Counted from the first letter of the stretch, positions 1 through 10,787 are shown. The stretch: 51,672 nt of DNA from Amphimedon queenslandica (GCF_000090795.2 NW_003546247.1:321764-373435), one strand, 5' to 3'. Made by a program: numbers and translations. Notes: generated by a model not told the origin, from the letters alone.

Positions 1-479
1 TGATAATTCAACAACAACAATTAGTAATATCAATATTGCTGAGGAGTTACTGATACCAAAGTTTGAATGTATTCTTCAAAAAATGCTGACTTGCTAAGCA
101 TTGCTGCAATTGAAGGTGTGGCTGGAATAAAAGGTGTGGCTAAAATTAAGCACACCTTCTTCATAGTTACACCAATAGGCAGTTACTGGTAATAAAGCTT
201 CAGTTTTCTACAGTTTAAGACACAATAATTAGGCTCTATTTGTTGTACACAAACTTTATAGTAAGAATATACTGTTTAAAAGACTCTGACAGCTCTTCAT
301 GGAGAACAGGACTTTGTGTAAACAGTCGCGGTAAGCGATGTTTCAGCTACCATATCTCAGAAATTTATAATTTAAGACAAATTTCCTACATATTAAATGA
401 ATGAAAACTTTCAATCCATCATTTGGTGTGTTCTATTGCATTATTACCTTCGTCATGAGAGAGTTGCCTGGAATCCTGA
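1..479. other. AT-rich sequence, no gene seen
   Basis: No convincing coding signal. Two short direct motifs AAGGTGTGGCT near 113-146 recur near 40990-41030 inside another repeat, so this is probably old repeat-derived DNA. Confidence 0.4.
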
Positions 480-668
480 CCACGTTTAGCAACACTCTTG
501 GTTCATGCTGCCAAGGAGAAGAAAGATAATGAATTAAACTTAAGAAAAACTACTTTTGGCAATTATTTAGTTGACAGTGGGACTCCACAGGACATGAGCA
601 AAGAGCAGCAAGGATTTGAAAACAGAGAAAAAGACGCCATCTTGCGAAAACACACACACACACACTGA
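480..668 (+). CDS. Short coding-like fragment, unrecognised
   Basis: An open stretch of 62 codons between TGA at 477 and TGA at 666, rich in Lys, Glu, Asp and Asn, with a short readable part (GNYLVDSGTPQDMSKEQQ). It has no ATG near its start and runs into a CA microsatellite at 651-664, where it stops. It could be one exon of a decayed gene or chance. I recognise no family, and the coding character is weak. Confidence 0.2.
   Translation, partial: PRLATLLVHAAKEKKDNELNLRKTTFGNYLVDSGTPQDMSKEQQGFENREKDAILRKHTHTH
651..664. repeat. CA dinucleotide microsatellite
   Basis: Seven perfect CA units seen directly. Confidence 0.8.
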
Positions 669-1540
669 CAGACAAGCGCAGTACCCTGGCCTATACGCCT
701 ACAGCATGGGCGAGGGCAAAAACTAGTTCTTAAAACAGAAGAGCAAGCATTAACTAGACACATTTCCATTTTAGCTTCACAAAAGAAGCAACTAGCTCTG
801 CAAATAGAAAAGCAAGTATTACAAAGAAAAAGAATACTTTAGCTAGCCCAAATAGAAAATGTGCTAACAAAAGTGAAGAAGCTTCGTTAGAAAGTATTGC
901 GGAGTCAGACTCTAAACGCAGTAAGTTACAGACTAATGAAGAAACTTGACTACGTATGCCAAAAAATCGGGCTTGTAAAACAAGGCATTGAGACGTCACA
1001 AAAATTAATAGCGGCAGAAACAGACAATTGACTTTAACGGTACACACTGCAGTAGCAAACATTAAAAAAATTAAAGTTGGTGCTGAATGTGTCTGTTATT
1101 GTTGTCATAGGATTTTGTATGGCACTAGTATAGTAGTAGTAGTATAGTGTGGTGCTACACAATACAGACAAATATAGTAGCTGTAGCAATAGAGGGTATT
1201 AGTGACACGTTCAAGATTTTAATCAATGTTTTACAGGTAAAACCTGACAACAGAATTTGTTTAACTACTGTTGAGCATTGTGATAGATCTTCTAGCAATT
1301 TTACAATACATATTGGTTTAGTACTTCAGTATCATTTTGTGGGGTTCGATCCTATTTCCCTGTATAGTATTACTACTTCTGTATGTAATGATACACTCAC
1401 CACACTGTGTTAACCATAATAACTTTTCTGTATCTGACAATAGTGTTGGTAAAATCAATCTTAAATCATGTCATAAGAGTAGTATAAACAACATTGATAC
1501 ATTGGCCAGCACAGACATTTATGTGAATATTGACATTATG
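669..1540. other. Unresolved region containing the gypsy 3' LTR
   Basis: The LTR-integrase junction at about 1543 implies that the minus-strand 3' LTR lies here. Its outer end cannot be fixed because the partner 5' LTR is outside the surviving element. Candidate plus-strand TGT starts occur near 1090-1110. The reading frame at 1147-1413 has no family signal and I treat it as non-coding. Confidence 0.35.
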
Positions 1541-1557
1541 ACATCCCTCCCCCCTCA
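1541..1557 (-). other. Polypurine tract and start of gypsy 3' LTR
   Basis: Read on the minus strand this is GAGGGGGGAGGGA followed at once by TGTCATAATG. A purine run touching a TG start is the plus-strand primer site and LTR boundary of LTR retrotransposons. It lies just downstream of the integrase C-terminus at 1583, exactly where the element architecture requires it. Confidence 0.65.
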
Positions 1558-1582
1558 ATAATGCACATATGGTAAACTGTAA

Positions 1583-2691
1583 TTAGTAGTTTATTATACT
1601 ATTATTCCGGTTGGGTGGTCGTCTTACATATGTTGACTGACGTGGATAAGCATGGGAAGGAGCAGCAGGGGGAGGAGGAGTAGGAGGAGAATATGGAGTA
1701 GTGAGAAATGTTTCCATGGAATTTGTTCCTTTTTCCTCACCTATTGACCTCTTCCTTATATTATCAACTTGCTGACGAATGATTTTCCCATCTGAAAATG
1801 AAATGTGATTGGACAATGGACCTATAACTTTGCTAACTACACCTGGAAGCCATTCAGTATTCTTGGCAGGGAGTCTCTCAAACTATACTGCATCACCTAT
1901 ACCAAAAGAACGAAATTGTTTCATTTTGTTTTGTACCATAACCTCCTAGTTTTTCTCTACGTAAATATAGATACATCTGGAATCATTAAATCCAGTTCGC
2001 AAAATGGCTTCCTATTAAAGAGGAATTCAAATGGCGATATATTTGTTACAGGATGAGGTGTGATACAATAACGGAATAAAAATTTCTGAATACAATTTTG
2101 AATAGAGCTGCCTTGTATTATCATAGTACTGCATTTAAAAGTCTGAATAGCACATTGAGCCAGCCCATTTGTTTGGGGGTGATATGGCGCTGAAGCATTG
2201 TGCTTTATTCCATTTTCCTTACAAAACTTCTTGAACTTTTCACTGGTAAAGGTTGGATAATTATCACTAACTAATGTATGGGATAACCCAAGAGTAGCAA
2301 AAATAATATACAGCTTGTCAATCGTACTGTCTGCAGTAATAGAAGACATCATGGATACATCCATCCATTTAGTACAAGCATCAACTACGACTAAGTACCC
2401 ATGTCCTAAAATTGGTCCAGCAAAATCCAAATGTGACCTGTTCAAATGTTGTGCAGGCCAATTCCAACCATGAGGTGGAGCTGAGGATGATTTAGCTTGT
2501 ACTTTCTGACGTATTTCACAATGTTGGACAATATTCTTAATATCAGAATCCATGCCTGGCCACCACATACACCCACGAGCTAGAGTCTTCATTCTTGATG
2601 ACCCATCATGAGTGTCATGTAGATGATATAGCAACAATTTATGAGAGGAAGGAGGAACAATGAGGCGTGATCCCCATGGCAAGCATGCATG
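1583..2691 (-). pseudogene. Ty3/gypsy Pol, integrase and C-terminal tail (broken)
   Basis: Integrase of a gypsy-type retrotransposon, which would insert element cDNA into the genome. In order are a zinc-binding H2C2-like segment (WWPGMDSDI, HCEIRQ), the catalytic core (HLDFAGP, VSDNYPTFTSEKF, PYHPQTNGLAQ), and a C-terminal tail (EWLPGVVSKVIGP, RQSTYVRRPPNRNN) ending near 1583. The second zinc Cys is Arg (HCEIRQ, expected CxxC). The catalytic Glu of the usual TNGxAE motif is Gln. Between about 1870 and 1965 there are two TAG codons and a frame change. The upstream RNase H side was displaced to 4465 by the Crypton-like insertion. This is a dead copy, old enough to have lost catalytic residues. 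Confidence 0.9.
2684..2691. other. Left CATG target-site repeat of Crypton-like element
   Basis: The gypsy sequence here reads CATGCATG. The CATG at 2688-2691 matches the CATG at 4465-4468 on the other side of the insert. Keeping one copy joins the flanking gypsy codons in frame (His-Ala-Cys-Leu-Pro). Confidence 0.7.
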
Positions 2692-2702
2692 CATTAAGTA
2701 TT

Positions 2703-2809
2703 AAGTTATACAACGAGGTGAGGTATCTATGGCATTTATCATACCGAGGGCCGTAGGCCAGAGGTATGATAAGGCCACAGATACCGACACAGATTTGTAT
2801 AACCAACTT
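2703..2809. repeat. Long imperfect hairpin at Crypton 5' end
   Basis: Outer arms AAGTTATACAAC and GTATAACCAACTT, inner arms GGTATCTATGGCATTTATC and GGTATGATAAGGCCACAG, around GAGGGCCGTAGGCC. Such a structure could be a recombinase recognition region or an older palindromic MITE carried along; the sequence does not decide. Confidence 0.65.
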
Positions 2810-2892
2810 CTACCATGCTCGCATAACCATAATAACTTTCGTGCATAGCAACCGAGTGCTTGAGTTACTTTTATAAAAGGAGATAGCTCGAA

Positions 2893-2973
2893 ATGGCTTG
2901 CTCTGATGATTCAAGCAATCTTGCTGACATTACCAGTGAAACACATTGACAAATAGAAGAGTTTTTGTCGAAC
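2893..2973 (+). pseudogene. Probable original 5' coding part of the recombinase, closed by TGA
   Basis: ATG at 2893 opens a frame (MACSDDSSNLADITSETH) that meets TGA at 2947 and then continues in the same frame (QIEEFLSN) into the recombinase. Acidic/Ser-rich residues before a Gln/Glu helix look like a genuine N-terminus. TGA may derive from CGA by one transition. Translation could restart at 2974. Confidence 0.5.
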
Positions 2974-4299
2974 ATGACGGATCAACAGTTTGAGAACTTC
3001 ATTAGCTCCTCCCAAATACAGGCCGCGCCTGCCCCCGCACCACCCTTAGCAATATCACATGTTGCTACTCCGCCTTCACCTGTCTTCTTGCCTAGGCCCA
3101 GCGCTAGACCTACAAGGTTTGCTACACCTAAGAGCATAGAAGCTATTATTCCAGCACAAAGCAAAGCAGTTCCAGCCACGACCAAGCAAAGCACAGAATG
3201 GGCATGCCGTATTTGGTCTCAGTGGAGCAAGAGCAGAGAAGATAGCAACTGCAAGTATCCACCACCCCCGCACCTTTGCATTGATGACTCTCATTTGGAC
3301 GGATGGCTATCTAAATTTATATTGGAAGCAAGAAGACAAGTTGGAAATGAATATCCACCAAACACACTATACAACATTGCCTGTGGCATAATGAGACATG
3401 TAAGTAATTATGCACCACACGTCAACTTTTTTACTCAACGGCAGTTTGATGGCTTTCGCAAAACTCTCGATAGTGAGATGAAGAGGCTATCTGCAGCCGG
3501 AGTAGGTGTTAAAAAGAAAAAAGCAAGGCCAATATCTTTGGAAGATGAAGATGAGTTATGGCGACAAGGACTCCTAGGTAATCAAGATGCTCAAACACTG
3601 ATCGACACAATTATATTGATGTGTGGCCTATACTTTGCTTTACGCAGTGGACAGGAGCATCGTAGTTTGGTCATTGACCAAATTCAGGTTGTAGGTTGCG
3701 AGCATCCTTACCTTGTATACACAGAGAATGTGTCCAAGAATCATTCTGGGGGGCTGAAGCACAGAAAGGTCCAACCTAAAGTTGTAACACATTACAGCAA
3801 TAAAGAGAATCCTGCAAGGTGTTTTGTCAACTTATATAAAGAATATATAAGCCATTGTCCTGAAAGGACCACAAAAGCATTATATTTAACACCATTAAAA
3901 GTAGGAAAATGTACATTTTGGTATAGCAATGTAACTATTGGCCACAACATACTATCAAAGACTGTTAATAGGCTTTGCGCATCAGCTAGTATAAAGGGCT
4001 TCAAGACAAACCATTCTTTACGGGTAACCACTGCTACAAGATTGTTTCACTCTGGAATTGATGAACAGTTAATAATGGACCGAATTGGGCACCTTAGTTT
4101 AGATGGGATAAGGGCATATAAAAGGATATCTGAAGATGGGGAAAAGGAGATCTCATCAATTCTATATAAGGACAGTAGAAAGGAAAACAATGAAGACAAA
4201 GAAAATTTTGAAACACCCTGCAAAAGAAAGAAGCTTTCTGGAGATCAACCATTTACTATAAACCTGTCAAATTGCACTAATAAAACAATTAACTATTAA
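2974..4299 (+). CDS. Crypton/DUF3504-type tyrosine recombinase
   Basis: A 441-residue protein from the ATG at 2974, predicted to cut and rejoin DNA through a catalytic tyrosine. A Pro/Ala-rich N-terminus (to about residue 70) is followed by the DUF3504-like core. YPPNTLYNIACGIMRHV is a family hallmark. The catalytic set looks complete: Arg in YFALRSGQEH (about residue 223), HSLR (about 347-350), GH in DRIGHLS (about 372), Tyr in IRAYKRI (about 381). A Lys-rich tail (CKRKKL) could be a nuclear signal. A better upstream ATG at 2893 is in frame but separated by one TGA at 2947-2949, so the N-terminus may be truncated. It is the only long transposase here without internal breaks. It could also be a domesticated relative, but the precise insertion argues for a mobile element. 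Confidence 0.85.
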   Translation: MTDQQFENFISSSQIQAAPAPAPPLAISHVATPPSPVFLPRPSARPTRFATPKSIEAIIPAQSKAVPATTKQSTEWACRIWSQWSKSREDSNCKYPPPPHLCIDDSHLDGWLSKFILEARRQVGNEYPPNTLYNIACGIMRHVSNYAPHVNFFTQRQFDGFRKTLDSEMKRLSAAGVGVKKKKARPISLEDEDELWRQGLLGNQDAQTLIDTIILMCGLYFALRSGQEHRSLVIDQIQVVGCEHPYLVYTENVSKNHSGGLKHRKVQPKVVTHYSNKENPARCFVNLYKEYISHCPERTTKALYLTPLKVGKCTFWYSNVTIGHNILSKTVNRLCASASIKGFKTNHSLRVTTATRLFHSGIDEQLIMDRIGHLSLDGIRAYKRISEDGEKEISSILYKDSRKENNEDKENFETPCKRKKLSGDQPFTINLSNCTNKTINY

Positions 4300-4464
4300 A
4301 AAGTAGTGTATGCATTAATGTATTAAGTATTTACATAATACATTTACATAATACATAATTCATAACTTCCCGTACAAACTTATTAACCTTACGGGAAAAT
4401 TGGTAGTATGTTAGCTATTTATGAACCTACAATTAAGCAATCTGATTGGTCAATTGCAACTAGG

Positions 4465-4690
4465 CATGGTAGCAGCTCAATTCTTGAAACCTTCGAATAT
4501 AAGGCTGCAACTTCGGATCATCTGAATTAGGGAATTGTCCCATGCTGACATATCTTTTGACTTGGCCTAAATCAGATCTTTCTGTTTCCCTCTCCATTTG
4601 CCAAGCAGTTACAGGAGCTGGTGTGAGAATTTATGAGCTGAATTAGGTTTATAGAGAGATGATCGGAAAATGCATGTTATTCATCTCTGA
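4465..4690 (-). pseudogene. Ty3/gypsy Pol fragment, RNase H to integrase linker
   Basis: The minus-strand frame at about 4465-4625 encodes a linker typical of gypsy Pol between RNase H and integrase (GQVKRYVSMGQFPNSDDPK, LQPYIRRFQELS). It ends at the Tyr-His-Ala codons that continue, across the Crypton-like insert, in the integrase at 2691. A weaker match to the RNase H end (HAFSDHLS for the usual HANADGLSRLP) is at about 4650-4685. Farther upstream the element is lost. This fragment fixes the insertion point. Confidence 0.75.
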
Positions 4691-4699
4691 GAAGGACTT

Positions 4700-4879
4700 G
4701 AGGTCTTGTAATGATAAGAAATTTGATGCTGCTTAAGAAATTTGATGCTGCTGGAGGAGATAAAGCTATTCCTCTCGTAATGGTGACATTTTGGTCTTGA
4801 AACCTACGATTTAGCTCGAAAGGAACTTGTCTAGTACAGGAAATTGTAGCTCTTTCTTACACTCATTGCTGGTAGATGG
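4700..4879. repeat. Short sequence with a 19-bp tandem duplication
   Basis: AAGAAATTTGATGCTGCTT is repeated head to tail at about 4718-4755. Otherwise this is the seam between the gypsy fragment and the next gene. Confidence 0.4.
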
Positions 4880-7800
4880 AATCACCCTCACCCTAATGCT
4901 CTCAAATACAAAGCTGTCCATGAAGTCGGTAGGTCTCGCTTCTTACTTGCACTTCAGTATTTACATCATGCAATTTGGTTGTGAAAATGAGAATTGTATG
5001 ACAAAGTAGTCAGAGCTTCACCTATAATAATGGGACCAGGACATGAATCTACAAAAGCAATATCAGTAATTCTTGAATAAACTGGCTCATTATTTTGAAA
5101 AACATTATAAGGCAGTCATTTCATTTGTACTGAGTGCCCTACACATTAATCAAATTCACTCTACATGTAAAAGTTAGTCAATTTGAATTACATGTACATG
5201 AAACATGAAACTTAAATATTTAAATCAGTTCTTAGATTGAAACGTGGAAAGTAACTCAAAAATCTGATGTGAATTCAAGTAATGATGTTTCCTTGACACA
5301 AGCTATAAGGATGTAATGAAATTATGGTGAAAGATTTAACTGACATGGACCAGATTCAATAGCATCTTTAAATATGAGGTGAGGCTTTGACAACATGTAA
5401 CACATGCGTTGTTGGTGTCGATAAGCAATGGTTTTTGCAATATTTTAAAAGTTACCTATGACTTTTGCAATTTGTTTATTGTACCAATGCCTAGCTTCGA
5501 AATGCATGCCCATAATTTACTTTGTGGTCCACATCTAATGGCAATAATAATTAATAATAATTACTATTTTATATTACTTTATCATCCATTGAGGAATGTT
5601 TATCATGTAGTGGAGTTTTGGTGTAAGTGCTCTGTCTCGATAACACTCAAGGAATGTTCAATGGTGTTGATGAATCAATTGACATAAGTGTGCAGCAAGT
5701 CCAATAGTACATTTTGGTGCCATTGTTATCTGTACCATGTCGAGAAATAAAATATGTAACTGCCACTACTCATTTTCTTCTGATACCAAGTCACCAATTA
5801 AAACTTGTAAAAATTGTGCCAAAGCCCAACTTTCACTAGCCATATTTAAAAAAATGAAGCATCATAATCGTAAAATGTACATAAAATAATCTAACCTCCC
5901 ATTTTCTTTGTGCTTCTACTGAAATATGTCTCCGTGAGTGGTTTTGAGTGATTGCTAACATCATTACTATAAGGAAGTGATAAAATTCTCTCATTTAACA
6001 CTGGCAAGCTGATTATATTATCATAACAGCAGTAAGTAGAAAGCGTAATTCTAATTGCATTGCACCATCCAAAATATCATGCATCACATCTGGAGGCAGT
6101 CCCATAGTAACATGGAAATACCTATAACACACGTAAATGTACTTGTTACTTTACTACCAGCAATATTGTTTCTGCTTACTTAATTTTATATAATGCAGTG
6201 TCTCTTGTGATGCCATAGGTTGTTGAGACTTGATCATGGAGGGGTCCTTGCAACAAGCAAATATGATGGCTATGTGTTTCCTTAGTGCGAGGTTCAAACT
6301 CTTCAGCAAAAAGCTATAAGTTATACATAATTTATGCATGTAGTAGTTCAATATGATAGGATATAATACAAATACATGTACATGTGTATACACTACATGC
6401 AACATATGCATGTACATGTATGTGTGTATATACATGTAATAATTATGAAAATGTATAATGTACTTGCAAGTCATGTATGTTTTATAATACTAAATTACAC
6501 CATATTTTCTAATTTTATATTAACTGTAACATGGTACATTTATATGTTCATGTTTCTACATGTACACATGCATGAACATAGTTTTATTTCACACTAGTAT
6601 TTTTAATTTAGCTACTATAGCCTAATAGTGTTGTTGATATTAGCCCTTTCAATTTTTTTGTTGGTAAAATTTGTCATAATAAGAATAGGTATATAAAAGA
6701 CCTTTGTTTGAATTTCTGAATCGATAGCTAAGTAATACCAGCATTTTTGAAGAGCAGATCCTCGCATTTATACCAACTTAGTGCTTGACTAGCAAGATTT
6801 TCTGCAATTGCTCGGCAGAGGGTTCCTTTCAGATGACATTTATTACCTTTAATTATAAACTCAACACCACTCTACAAATAAGGATATATATTAAAAATAA
6901 TGTATATAAAATGATAAATAAGTAACATATATACACTATTAAGTATTTGAATACTTTCTATAAATGGTTGTAGAATAGTGTTTATGCCATATTTGTCTAT
7001 ATAACTTGATTTTACAACTGACACCAGCTAAATTGTATTATGGTTTGCTCGATGGTATGACTCATTCCCAAGAGTGTCATAAAAGAGTCCTATCATGAAA
7101 GTTATACATGTAGTTGTATTTATTGTTTCATAATGTTAATTATGCATCTCCATACCCCCATATTTCATTACCTAATTTATGAACAGTGGCAGCTGAGCCT
7201 AGAGGATTGCATACCTCTACGTCATCATAATAAATGAACAATTGCAGTGCATGAGGATCAGAACAGAACAAGTTATTGTCTTCATATAGCTGCTCATCAC
7301 AAAAATCTTTCAGAATTCCATCACTTGCGGCATTAAATTTAAAAATCTATTAAAATTATGATAGATATTTTATTTTATTATGACAAGTTGACAACCTGTT
7401 GACAAAATCCAACATTTTTTAGAGTATATTGAAGAGATTGAAACAGCGGTATATCATAGCGGCACTCATAATTTATATGTGAACCGAGAGACAATGACTG
7501 AACTAAATTTCTCCCCAACACACGTTCAACTGGCTCCTATACGTACAAGCAATTTAAATTAGTTCATTGACAATTATTATTATCATTGACTCACTAACAG
7601 TGATAAATGTTTTTTAAAATACTGATTTTGTTTTTATTCCGTCTCCTGGTCATCAAAAGGACAATGCATTTCTTTAGAAATGGTACTTGTTTCTCAGATT
7701 ACTGCCTGAGACACATCATTATCCTTCAATACTTTCATAACTTTTGCCTTAACTAATTCTATATTTTGTTCATGGAACATCGTTACACCTGTAAGTACTC

Positions 7801-8253
7801 TATCCAAAGCAGATTGAGTTAGATTGTGGCCATCCCTTGTCGACGGTATAAATTGGGCGGAAATTTTCTTTAGATCCAGTGGAGTATTGTGACTATCTTC
7901 TGCTTGTATGTCACCCATGCTAGTGGTTGTGTCATGAATGCTGTCTGTTTCAAAATATTCTTTAAATGAGTAAAAATTTAATAAAAGCATATAATTTAAT
8001 TCATTGCTTACATCATCATGTGTTTTGTCTGGAAGAGAGTCATTAATTCTGCTGACTTTTTCTTCCATATGATGCTTACGATAGAGATGTGACCGCTAAA
8101 AACTGCAATTGTTAAAAGTTCTTCGGCATCCATCTAATCCACATTGCAAATGAAAGTTGCTATCAAAAGCATGTTCTGTTGCTATGTGATGCAATATTCC
8201 CTGAAATGTTAGTGAGCAAAGGTGGAACAAACAGTGCATTGCAGTTGGGACAT
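4880..8253 (-). pseudogene. Decayed multi-exon C2H2-finger gene of an uncharacterised animal family
   Basis: About eleven exons: 8253-7595, 7536-7396, 7346-7172, 7089-6935, 6871-6702, 6313-6180, 6121-5896, 5835-5578, 5534-5322, about 5107-4966, about 4950-4880. ATG at 8253 starts a first finger (CTVCSTFAH), then CGLDGCRRTF with HLYRKHH, then a helical part (KKISAQFIPSTRDGHNLTQS). The conserved core follows: ALQLFIYYDDVEVCNPLGS, LPPDVMHDILDGAMQLE, AKVIGNF and RHQQRMCYMLSKPH. I know this core from multi-copy animal proteins without assigned function. Breaks include TAA in finger 1, TAG in finger 2, TGA after VSQAVI, stops in exons 4 and 8, and frameshifts in exons 5, 7 and 9. Splice sites mostly survive, so the copy spread as an intron-bearing gene and not as a cDNA. 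Confidence applies to the family and layout; the last two exons are less sure. Confidence 0.75.
6330..6600. repeat. TACATG-rich simple sequence in an intron
   Basis: Repeated ACATGTACATG and TGCATG words lie within the largest intron of the C2H2-family pseudogene (6314-6701). Confidence 0.6.
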
Positions 8254-9208
8254 TTCTATAGTTTACTAGTTGCTATGGTGATGGCTGCACGTGACCCTTT
8301 GCAGTGCAGGTGTATAATGGCTGTTTGTGAAGGACCGCAAGTGTTAATCTGCTATTCGAATTCAAGAAAGATAATAGGAGCTACATCTTCGGATGAAATA
8401 GAATGTGCTGTATTGTATCTTGAAATTTTAGTCCTCTGAATGGGAAGTTTTCTTACAATACTACGATGAAGTATTTGAGGAATGTGTTGATATTCCTGAA
8501 AATGACAAGCCAGCTGACAACGAAAAGATTATGATGATATCACGCTAAAACGATGGTGTATGTAGACTAATGTGCACCATAGCTGGTCATATGTAGGTCT
8601 CTTAGGTAGTGGAAACTGCTGAGGCAGCAAGACACAACATGGTTGTTCAGCAAGAAAACCAGCTGCAAACAATTTTTAATCACTCTCTAACAGTGAAGTA
8701 AGTCTTTTGCCATAAATATGTCATGTTTTTGCCTTGAGAGCTTCTCAATTTCTGACAATTCAGTAGCAACTACACTTAATCACCAAGCATCATATTCTAA
8801 AATTATACCAGCTGGTATTATTTCTAATAGTGTGGCACTAGTAAATGATATTGATATAACTATGCTAAATGAACCTTTTGGTAGCTTGATTGAGGAAGGT
8901 AATTGAAAAACATTTTTTGCTAATAGAATTATGCGTGCAGGTGTTTTGACTTATGATACAAGTGAAAGTGTTTTAGGAGAAACATCACTTAGAAAAGGAT
9001 TAAGGAAGTGGTAATTTTTTTCTATTAAGTATGAAAATGTTAACTCTACAGTTCCCACCCCATATAATGTGGTGTGAAATATTCACAATATTTATTTAGA
9101 AAACTCATAATTCTCAAATCATTCAAATTTGTTGCATTTTGCTGAAAATTCTCTAATTAAAAGATTTCATTCTTATAAATAAAAAACATTTCCTTAGTCT
9201 AAGCCAGC
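8254..9208. other. Unassigned region with exon-like plus-strand pieces
   Basis: Two plus-strand pieces look spliced: about 8611-8697 (VVETAEAARHNMVVQQENQ, after CTTAG and before GTAAGT) and about 8718-8900 (a 62-codon frame ending at GTAATT). I recognise no family and cannot link them to the piggyBac gene downstream, which has its own ATG at 9209. Confidence 0.25.
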
Positions 9209-10315
9209 ATGGATGTTAATGAAGTGTTGACTTTACTTCAAAAAGATGATAAAGATCACAATGCTAGTGTTAGATCTTATAGTTCTGAGTGTCAGGATAT
9301 GTTAGAGAAAGATGGAAGCACTAAGGAGTCTCCAGTAGCTTCGCCTGTTGCTAAAGTAAAAATTTATTATTACTAGTCACAGTGTGGCGATTTTTCATAG
9401 GTTCCTAGAACATGAGATGTACTCCAGTTCTTTACACAGCATCTGATGTCGGAGAACTATTGTTTGAATCTTGAAATGTTGAAAGCACCATTCTAACAGA
9501 TGACTCCACTAGCAATGACTCTGATTTCGATTACGACTTGAGTGATCCAGAGGCTGAAGCTGAGACACAAAGGGCGACAGAGATGGAGAGCGATGATGTC
9601 AGTGAGGAAGAAATTACTTCATTAGAACCCCCTGACACAGTCAGTTTTATTGGTTTTAGCAGACATGGTAGTAGAAGAGGTTGTTCACATGGTAGAGGTG
9701 AACACCGCCGTGGTAACATAAGTCGTGGATTGCATAAGCATGGTAGAACAGTTCGATGAAGAGTTAGTGATTCTCATTTAGATGATCTTGTCTCACCACT
9801 TGACATTCATGACCTTTTAGATGTTGATCAAGTTGCTCCAAAGAAACATGACTTTAAACCTTCAAGACACGTTGCAGCATATTTACCAGCCTCAGTAAAT
9901 GCCTCGTCACCTGTAGACCTTTTCAAGCTATTTTTTGATGACGTTATTGTTCAGAAAATATGTGACGTTACCAATGAGTATGCCGAGCGCCAGAATAACA
10001 AAAAGGAAACCATGTATCGATACTTCCAAAAAATGGTTCCTGATGATTTTTATGCTTTCATGTGAATCTTCATTCATTTAGGATACCGCAAAATACCACA
10101 TTTTAGAATGATGTGGAAACCAACTAGTTTATGTTACAATCCAGTAATATTGAAAGTCTTTAGTCGCAATAGATTTAAAAGTTTTTTGGCTTTTCTTCAT
10201 GTAGTTGATGAAGACACTGAAAAGAAGCTAATAGAAGTTGGCAACAAGTTATGTAAAGTTCGTCCCCTAAATGACCACATAATGGAGAAGTGTAAAGAGT
10301 TGTATCAAACTCATT
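9209..10315 (+). pseudogene. piggyBac-type transposase, N-terminal half (broken, truncated)
   Basis: Exon 1 (9209-9355, MDVNEVLTLLQKDD) is followed by a short intron and exon 2 from 9401. Exon 2 holds an acidic stretch (ESDDVSEEEIT), an Arg/Gly-rich basic stretch (SRRGCSHGRGEHRRG), and the conserved piggyBac N-terminal core: SSPVDLFKLFFDD, ICDVTNEYA, FKSFLAFLHVVDED and KVRPLNDHI. Breaks are TGA at 9757, where RVSDSH follows in frame, a second TGA after DDFYAFM near 10062, and a frame problem near 9410-9500. The gene stops after KELYQTHC, before all three catalytic Asp residues, because repeat R1 begins at 10316. No TTAA-flanked ends could be assigned. Confidence 0.85.
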
Positions 10316-10787
10316 GCCATGCAATCATCATAAAAATTAGGCTATTTAACTTTAATAATAGTTAGAATACGATGCAACTGTACAGACACATTTCATCCCT
10401 ATATGGGCTTTGCCCAATTATACTACAAATTTCATCAAAAATAGTTAGAAGAGAATTCACCACTATTATTATTTTTTCTGATACATACGCATGTTCTTAT
10501 GTTGCATAGAGAGTTTAAGCTAATTCTGATCAATATTACATTTTTTACAAATTTTTAAGTTGCTCAAAATTAAGCCATGCATGTATAAGTACATGTACAA
10601 GTACATGTACAATGTAGTAATGTACATGTGTCTTTTTGTACAAGCAGTGCTTGTCAGCTCATGAAGCATGCTCGTTTAGCTCATTCATCTGCCTTATGAG
10701 AAACCATGGATATGTAACATAAAGAAGGCTAGAAACATAAAGGGAAAAAGCTGCAATGGGCATGGGATATTGAGTAATAATTACTGT
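10316..10787 (+). repeat. Dispersed repeat R1, copy 1
   Basis: A 472-bp sequence starting GCCATGCAATCATCATAAAA and ending ATAATTACTGT. It is present in inverted orientation at 27466-27990 with high similarity across its length. It truncates the piggyBac gene. No terminal inverted repeats or coding potential are seen. TACATG runs occur near 10590-10630. Confidence 0.85.

Larger units (their letters stand above)
2692..4464 (+). mobile_element. Crypton-like tyrosine-recombinase element
   Basis: A 1,773-bp segment interrupts a minus-strand gypsy polyprotein between TYR-HIS-ALA and CYS-LEU-PRO codons and is flanked by 4-bp repeats CATG. Its only substantial gene encodes a tyrosine recombinase of the DUF3504/Crypton group. 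No terminal inverted repeats are visible, as expected of Cryptons. Subterminal structure exists: a long imperfect hairpin at 2703-2809 and a small inverted pair TTCCCGTA / TACGGGAA at 4367-4397. The limits come from continuity of the interrupted gypsy frame and are probably right to within a few bases. Confidence 0.75.

Noticed and set aside
4827..5009. Plus-strand frame of 60 codons
   Set aside because: Lies antisense to the last exons of the minus-strand C2H2-family gene, which carry recognisable motifs.
8179..8439. Plus-strand frame of 86 codons
   Set aside because: Overlaps antisense the first finger exon of the C2H2-family gene and has no family signal of its own.
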